64,000 nt of DNA from CAVRUH01 sp963822595 (GTDB lineage Bacteria > Chlamydiota > Chlamydiia > Chlamydiales > Waddliaceae): the NCBI GenBank assembly GCA_963822595.1, contig CAWGIG010000001.1, forward strand, positions 806,001-870,000, in the 5' to 3' direction. Under the pieces are notes generated by a model that ran no database searches, had not been told where the DNA came from, and saw only the letters and a program-made list of their open reading frames with translations. Every line of letters starts with the position of its first letter. Position 1 is the first letter of the stretch. Both the position numbers and the translations under genes were made by a program. Shown here piece after piece: positions 58,278-64,000 of this stretch.

Positions 58278-59465
58278 TCAAGTTAATGAAAATGAACTCA
58301 TATCTGTTAATGGGAGCAACACCGCTAAGAGGATGCTGCCGATTAATAATCCCATGACAATCAAAATAACGGGCTGCGCAAGAGCCAAAACTCTATTCAG
58401 AGTTCTATCGAGATGCTCTTCATACATATCTGCAATTTTATTTAGCATTTCGGTGGAAGTTCCCGATTCTTCGGAGACGGCAATCATGCGAGAAACCAGC
58501 TTAGGAATCCAACGGGAACGGCTGAGTTCGATGCTCAAAGAGCTTCCTTCCACAATTTTATTTTCTGCCACTTTTATCTCGGCTTCCATCGTTGCATTCC
58601 CCATCACTTCACGAGCGATATGAAGGGCTTCAATAATGGTTAATCCCCCTTTTTGAAGAGTTCCCATGGTGCGGCAAAAGCGTGCCATGGCGGCTTCTAT
58701 CATGAGCGTCTTTATGACAGGAAGGCGCATGGCTATTTTTTCAATACGTATCCTGCCGCCCGGAGTGCGAATATAATATATGAAGTAACCAATCGCTAGG
58801 GCAAGGACCGGAAAATAGATCCACCAGTAATTTCGAAAGACGTAACTGACGTTCATGACGAATTCGGTAAAACCATTGAGTTTTCGATCGGAGAATATCC
58901 CTTGAATCGAAGGAACGACAAATCCTAGCATCACACTCACGACAACGAGCGCAAAACCACCTAAGATTGCAGGATAAATCATTGCTGTCTGTATTTCTTT
59001 TTTCAGTTTATCTTGCTTGGTCAAATAGTCGCTCAAACGGACTAAAATAATTTCTAAGGAACCCGAAGACTCACCGGCAGTGATCATCGAGCAGTACAAG
59101 CGACTGAAGGAAGAAGGAAATTCCGACATAGCTCCGGATAAAGTGCTACCGCCTTTGATTCGTTCGCAGAGGCTTAATATGATACGGTGAAAGGGCTCTT
59201 TGCGATACTGTTCTTCGAGAGCTGTAAGGCATTCATAGAGGGGCACGCCCGCACCTATGAGCTGAGAGAGTTGGATGGTGAACAACACGAGCTGTTCTCC
59301 TTTGAGATTTTCTCTTCCCGACATCGCTTTTTTCACAGTCAGCTTCGTGACCATGATACCTTGCTCGCGAAGCTTCATTTTTGCTTCGGTTTCGTTATCA
59401 CCGTCCATCAAGCCTTTGATTTTTTTACCTTTGGCGTCTAATGCTTGAAAATCATAGAGTGGCAT
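58278..59465 (-). CDS. gspF: Type II secretion inner-membrane platform protein GspF
   Basis: 395 aa from the ATG at 59465 (MPLYDFQALDAKGKKIKGLM), 2 bases after the gspE stop. Two GspF cytoplasmic domains (LSQLIGAGVPLYECLTALEE; CRTMGTLQKGGLTIIEALHI) separate three membrane helices (near 165, 215 and 370). It anchors the GspE ATPase and the pseudopilus. Confidence 0.95.
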   Translation of the reverse strand: MPLYDFQALDAKGKKIKGLMDGDNETEAKMKLREQGIMVTKLTVKKAMSGRENLKGEQLVLFTIQLSQLIGAGVPLYECLTALEEQYRKEPFHRIILSLCERIKGGSTLSGAMSEFPSSFSRLYCSMITAGESSGSLEIILVRLSDYLTKQDKLKKEIQTAMIYPAILGGFALVVVSVMLGFVVPSIQGIFSDRKLNGFTEFVMNVSYVFRNYWWIYFPVLALAIGYFIYYIRTPGGRIRIEKIAMRLPVIKTLMIEAAMARFCRTMGTLQKGGLTIIEALHIAREVMGNATMEAEIKVAENKIVEGSSLSIELSRSRWIPKLVSRMIAVSEESGTSTEMLNKIADMYEEHLDRTLNRVLALAQPVILIVMGLLIGSILLAVLLPLTDMSSFSLT

Positions 59466-59467
59466 GT

Positions 59468-61111
59468 TTAATCCTGTTCTTCCGCCCCGCGGCAAACCCT
59501 AAGGACTTCCGTAACTGTTGAAACACCTTCTTTAACGAGGTGGGCGCCATGTTTGATAAGACTTGTCATCCCCTGTTTTAAGGCCAACTGGCGAAGGACG
59601 CCTGCATCGGGACTCTGTACAATTTGTCTTTTGATGGCATTGTCGACCGTCATGATCTCATATAGACCATGCCTTCCTTTATATCCTGAACCGAAGCAGG
59701 TATTACAACCGGCGCCTTTGAAAAGTTGGTCATTTTTTAAATCGTTTCTATTAAGACCAAGGTTCTGCAGTTCCTGATCGGAAGGTCTATAGGAAACTTT
59801 GCAATCAGAACAGATTTTTCTTACTAAGCGTTGCGCCATAACCCCAAGAATTGTAGAGGATAAGAGATAGGGTTCGATACCCATATCGACTAAACGTGTG
59901 ATTGCTGATGGAGCATCGTTGGTGTGGAGAGTGCTGAATACCAAGTGGCCAGTGAGTGAAGCTTGTATGGCAATGGCTGCTGTTTCCATATCGCGGATTT
60001 CACCGATCATGATGATATCCGGGTCTTGCCTGAGAATATGTCTCAATCCTGTGGGAAAATCTAGATTAATTTTGGGTCTGACGCCAATTTGAGCTATTCC
60101 TTTGAGATTGTATTCTACAGGATCTTCAATAGTCATGATGTTTGTTTCTTCATTATACACTTGCGCAATGGCGCTGTAGAGCGTCGTTGTCTTTCCGCTT
60201 CCTGTAGGACCCGTTACAAGCACGATTCCCTCTGGCATGTCAATGAGATTGGTAAATTCTTCGTAGACGTTAGGCAACATCCCTAGACGGTCCAAACCTA
60301 GGACGACGCTACCCCGATCGAGAATTCTTAAAACAATTCTTTCTCCATAAACTACAGGAACTGTACTCACACGGAAATCGATTTCACGACGTCCCATGCG
60401 CAATTTTATGCGTCCATCTTGAGGTAATCGGCGCTCTGCAATATCCATCTTTGCCATCACTTTAACGCGGGTTAATAGCTGCTGTTGGTATTCCGGGGCG
60501 GGAGAATGTCTAATTTGTAAGACACCATCGATTCTATAGCGGACTTTAAGTCCATTTTCAAGAGGCTCAAAATGTATATCGGAGGCACCTTGTTGAATGG
60601 CTTCCGTGATGATTAAGTTCAATAGTTTAACTATGGGCGATTGTTCTCGAGTGGTGTCGAGCAAATCGTATATTTCAACTTCTTCATCTTCTCTGGACTT
60701 CCCCGCTTTTTCAAGCGATTCAATCATCTCCGATGCAGCGCCCGTTTTCTGATCATACCAATGTCCCATGGCCTGTTCAATAATCTCTTTCGAGCAATAA
60801 ATCGCTTTGACATTTGTCTCAAGGATTAAACGGAGCTCTTCAAGAGGCTGCAAATTAAGCGGATCAGCAACAGCCACCCAGATAGTTCCATTATCTTCGT
60901 GGATGGGAAGAACAGAATATTTTTTTACAAAACTATAGGAAACTTTTTTTAGATGTTTACTGGAGATTTTAAATTCCGAAAGATCTGTGTAGATTGGCAT
61001 CCCGAATTGTTCAGCGAGAGAACGATTAACTTCTTCGCTCCCCATCATTCCGCGACGTACGAAATCTTCGCTTCCCTCGCTCTTTTTTTCCGGGTTTGCC
61101 TCATCTGCCAT
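59468..61111 (-). CDS. gspE: Type II secretion ATPase GspE
   Basis: 547 aa from ATG 61111 (GAAGGTGAA upstream; the longer frame to 61156 overlaps gspD more). N-terminal MshEN-like domain, Walker A LVTGPTGSGKTTTLYSAI, Asp box TIEDPVEYNLKGIAQIGV, Walker B IIMIGEIRDMETAAIAIQAS, His box VFSTLHTNDAPSAI and the zinc site CSDCKVSYRPSDQ...CNTCFGSGYKG. It powers pseudopilus assembly. Confidence 0.96.
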   Translation of the reverse strand: MADEANPEKKSEGSEDFVRRGMMGSEEVNRSLAEQFGMPIYTDLSEFKISSKHLKKVSYSFVKKYSVLPIHEDNGTIWVAVADPLNLQPLEELRLILETNVKAIYCSKEIIEQAMGHWYDQKTGAASEMIESLEKAGKSREDEEVEIYDLLDTTREQSPIVKLLNLIITEAIQQGASDIHFEPLENGLKVRYRIDGVLQIRHSPAPEYQQQLLTRVKVMAKMDIAERRLPQDGRIKLRMGRREIDFRVSTVPVVYGERIVLRILDRGSVVLGLDRLGMLPNVYEEFTNLIDMPEGIVLVTGPTGSGKTTTLYSAIAQVYNEETNIMTIEDPVEYNLKGIAQIGVRPKINLDFPTGLRHILRQDPDIIMIGEIRDMETAAIAIQASLTGHLVFSTLHTNDAPSAITRLVDMGIEPYLLSSTILGVMAQRLVRKICSDCKVSYRPSDQELQNLGLNRNDLKNDQLFKGAGCNTCFGSGYKGRHGLYEIMTVDNAIKRQIVQSPDAGVLRQLALKQGMTSLIKHGAHLVKEGVSTVTEVLRVCRGAEEQD

Positions 61112-63654
61112 TATATTCACCTTCTTCACAGATGTATCTTGGATGAGGTAAGCCAAAGAGGTTGATTAAACTTCCCATCATCAAGCGGCGTTTCTCGCAT
61201 TCTAGCGCTTCATTTAAATTGGACAAGAATGCAGGTAAATCCCCGGGGCGTTTACATAAGTCAATCATACGAAGCCGATAAAAATCCTCAATAGGGTCAG
61301 AAATAATCTTCGGCGTTAGAAAAATGAACATTTCGGTATCATCACTTTCTATTTCCGTGTCACTAAAAAGCTTACCTATCCCTGGAATTTCACCAATAAA
61401 AAGGGATTTGGTCTATATGGTCCGCGGTATTTCTACGTCGAAGTCCCCCAATAATGACCGTTTGGCCATCTGGAATGCTCACTTCATTGGTGATATGCCT
61501 TCTGGTTACGTCGGGCTGTTGCGGATTTCCACCCGGAGCAATTGTATCAAAAGTGATGTCGGTTTCAAGATAAATATAATTTTCCGGATTCAAGAAAAAT
61601 TCTTCTTCACTCACTATATGAATTGTTGGTGTCACAGTAATATTAATACCATACTGTGCTCGCGTAAATGAATTTTGCAAAGTAGTCGTTCCGGTTGTTG
61701 GGACTTGGTAGACCCCGGTATTAATTGAGATTTCATCATTAATTACAATGTTAGCCGGAACTTGGTTCGTTGTAACGACTGAAGGACAATTATTGATTCC
61801 AACATCCTGTTGCGACATTAAGAATTTATAGGAAATATCAAAAGATGGGATGCCAGTTTCGGACTTTACTCGACTCATCAAAAGCTGAAAAATCCCGTCT
61901 TGTCCACGGTTGTGCGCATTTAAATTTCCATAATCGTTCCAATTAATCGCAGATTGATGGGTCTGACTTGCGGAGGATCCTATTCTCAATAGATTCAACC
62001 CGTATTTATTCGTTCTTCTACAACGTCTTTCAAATAGAAGACATTCTATTTGCACTTGCCTCTTTGGAATATCTATCCTTTTCAAAAGCTCCTGCAACTT
62101 AGGAATCAAATCGATTTCAACTACCATAACGATGGAACTTGACTTCGGATCAACCAAGAAATTATTTCTGTTCTTGTTGTATTCGACTTTTTGGGGCACT
62201 CCAGGAACGGCCGGCCGTGGATTGACTATGTAGCCACCTTGTTGATAATAATTATCCTGGGGTGTGAGGAAAGTGGGCGTGGATACATTCACTTCCTTCT
62301 CAATATTAGTTTCTCTGATCATCGGGGGCGGCTCTCTTTCGCCTTCGAATCTTGGGGGTTTCTCGTAGCCCACTCGATTCTCGATCATTACCTGATAAAT
62401 CTTTTCTAATAAAACAGCGATCTCTTCAGGATCTGAATGTTTAACTTTATACCAAAAAATTTCCTTTTCTCTAGCTTCACCAACTTGAGCCTCAACCTCT
62501 CTAATAATTTTCTCGGCTTTTTCAATTTCTTCTCGAGTTCCCACTAGAAAAACAGCTTGTGCCATCTTTGGAAGTGGAGTTACGCTTAATGAATTAGATA
62601 TCCTTTCTTTCTTAGGCTTCTGAGGAGCTCCATTCATCGGTCTCATAGGAGGTGATGATTTTGAACCAGGATTTTGTCTTATAGGCGTCGACTTACCATT
62701 ATTTATTCCTCTAGGCCCTTCGGCAGGTGCCTCGACATCTTCATCAAATTCTTGAAAGATAGACGACAATATTTTTGTCATCTCTTCAGGATCTACCCTT
62801 AAAAGAGGGACTGCTTTATATTCCAAATCCTGTTTATTAGCCGCGACAAAATCATAGACTTTTAAAAGATCCTTGACGGCGGAAACTTCACCTACAATGA
62901 CGATCACTCTTCCGTATCTTTGTAAGACAGTTGCATTTGGATTGATAAATTTATCAAGGAAAAACCAAGTTCTCTTTACATCCTCAGGAGGTGGACTAAG
63001 AAGGAAGCTCACACGCGCATTGCTAGGAAAAGCTTCCAGATCTCTAGGATCATTGGTGATTAATTTTAAATCCGAAAAATCCGCTTTTAAAGGATAAAGC
63101 TCCCTTAAATAGGGGTTGATCGTCTTTATTCCCACACCATTTTGAAGAAGAATTTGCTCCAACATCTGCCCCCAAGCAGCTCTAGGAATAGGGATATTCG
63201 AATTCAAACTGACTTGAATCTGACCAATATCTATAGGGATCAAATAAACATATTCTGAAGCGCCATAATCCAGAACGATTTGTTCCAAAGTAGTTTCAGG
63301 CTGATGCCACAAGGCATATCCTTCCTCGCGTACCCCGGGCCTTGTCACCATTTCGCGCCAGCTTTCTTCTAAAATTCGAATGTTCTCTTTGATATCGTTA
63401 ATTTGCAAGAGCAGTGCATGATAGGATTCTTCGGGAGCTTTTTGGAGGTACAATTCCATGACTTGTCGTTGAAGTTTGAAAAGTTCCTCATGCCGTTCTC
63501 TTAATTCATTATTGACATCGTTCAAATATTTTTGCATCTCAGGATTTAAATCGCCTACGGAACCGGATAAACCGGCTTTTTTCTGAGCAATCGTTTGTCC
63601 ATGTAGATTCCCAGCGGCAAGTGCTAATACGGTTAGAAGTACTATCTTTTTCAT
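61101..63654 (-). pseudogene. gspD: Type II secretin GspD, one frameshift near the 3' end
   Basis: The outer-membrane channel of type II secretion. Signal peptide (MKKIVLLTVLALAAGNLHG), a coiled-coil insert (about 35-100), N0/N-domains, a Pro-rich linker and the secretin domain (VPANIVINDEISINTGVYQV, VSIPDGQTVIIGGLRRR). The frame stops at 61390 after NTADHIDQIPFYW. One T less in the run at 61398-61402 restores IGEIPGIGKLFSDTEIESDD and EMFIFLTPKIISDPIEDFYR to the stop at 61101, which overlaps the gspE start. The gene is otherwise intact, so this may be a sequencing artefact. The N-terminal coiled coil is not typical of gammaproteobacterial GspD. Confidence 0.92.
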
Positions 63655-64000
63655 TGATTCCGTTCTCCGGGTCGTGGGGGTGTAGTTATCATATCTTTGC
63701 CTTTTTCTTTCAATCTTTCCATTAATTTTTCCCTTAACTTCTCTGGATCTATCTCTTCATTAGATTCATGTTCATCCTCTTCCTCATCTTCTTCCAATTC
63801 CGTAACAGCAGGAAAGATTTTTTTATTTTCCTTTTTCGGTTCAGTTAAAGTTGCCCCTTGCTGCATGGGGATCTCTACCGTTTTCATTTCTGTTCGGGCC
63901 TTATTGAAGAGGGTTCCTAACAGGACTTGTTTTCCATCCCGCTTTTCCACACCATCAAAAACGAACATGGGTCCGGAAATTTTACGTTCCACATAATCGT
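63651..64000 (-). CDS. Protein upstream of gspD, N-terminus outside window (CT573/GspC position)
   Basis: The frame is open to the window edge; the visible part reads DYVERKISGPMFVFDGVEKR, GKQVLLGTLFNKARTEMKTV, then an acidic stretch ELEEDEEEDEHES and a basic end. The stop overlaps gspD by four bases. In Chlamydia the corresponding gene is CT573; a GspC-like link between the inner platform and the secretin is possible by position only. Confidence 0.6.
   Translation of the reverse strand, partial: DYVERKISGPMFVFDGVEKRDGKQVLLGTLFNKARTEMKTVEIPMQQGATLTEPKKENKKIFPAVTELEEDEEEDEHESNEEIDPEKLREKLMERLKEKGKDMITTPPRPGERNQ

Overview
The window is a bacterial chromosome segment from an environmental (amoeba-type) member of the Chlamydiae, close to the Waddlia/Parachlamydia/Simkania group rather than to Chlamydia itself. 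Three things suggest this. First, several gene neighbourhoods match, from memory, those of Chlamydia trachomatis: lpdA-lipA-sctJ-(CT560)-sctL, the gsp type II secretion block next to pepP-mutL, dsbD-exbB-exbD-(CT598)-tolB-pal-(CT601), and psd near secA. Second, there are genes that C. trachomatis lacks: murI, metK, a PhoB/PhoR-type pair, and moxR/DUF58. Third, there are several large, unrecognised, effector-like proteins. The species cannot be fixed from the sequence alone.

Layout. 1-2.5 kb (minus): type III secretion genes sctJ, a CT560-like gene and sctL (cut by the window edge). 2.8-7 kb: a MATE exporter, a secreted DGSxW protein, rlmN and an MNT/HepT toxin-antitoxin pair. 7-10.5 kb (minus): lpdA (frameshifted), lipA and a HEAT-repeat protein. 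10.5-13.3 kb: small membrane and lipoproteins, a six-unit repeat array and a decayed paralogue. 13.4-22.4 kb: a candidate papain-like effector, secA, a Bax-inhibitor-like protein, psd, tatD and rsmB. 22.5-33.1 kb: tyrP, recQ between two paralogous propeller-like proteins, a 726-aa candidate effector, a second HepT/MNT pair and a charged secreted protein. 33.2-40.8 kb: dsbD and the divergent Tol-Pal operon ending in murI. 40.8-49.8 kb: a broken higA, a PhoR-like kinase, pepP, mutL, rsmD, a TPR protein, an EamA transporter and a PhoB-like regulator. 50-54.8 kb: a second DGSxW protein, metK and moxR-DUF58-(Bat-like). 55.1-64 kb (minus): a type II secretion operon with gspD, E, F, G and minor pseudopilins.

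Working together: SctJ/SctL and the Gsp proteins build two export machines. SecA, DsbD and the Tol-Pal proteins serve envelope export, oxidative folding and outer-membrane constriction. MurI feeds D-glutamate to peptidoglycan synthesis. LpdA and LipA act on pyruvate and 2-oxoglutarate dehydrogenase.

Two features stand out beyond gene content. Intergenic gaps carry many long inverted repeats of unrelated sequence: 2.6, 6.9-7.3, 12.3-12.9, 18.9-19.1, 25.1, 37.2, 47.8, 49.9 and 55.0 kb. One family recurs at three places. Also, three otherwise intact genes (lpdA, gspD, higA) are broken by a single-base shift in or next to a short homopolymer, which could be real decay, slippage or sequencing error. 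The best candidates for something undescribed are the 528-aa repeat plus His/Cys protein behind secA, the propeller-recQ-propeller island with its 726-aa neighbour, and the repeat array at 12.3-12.9 kb.
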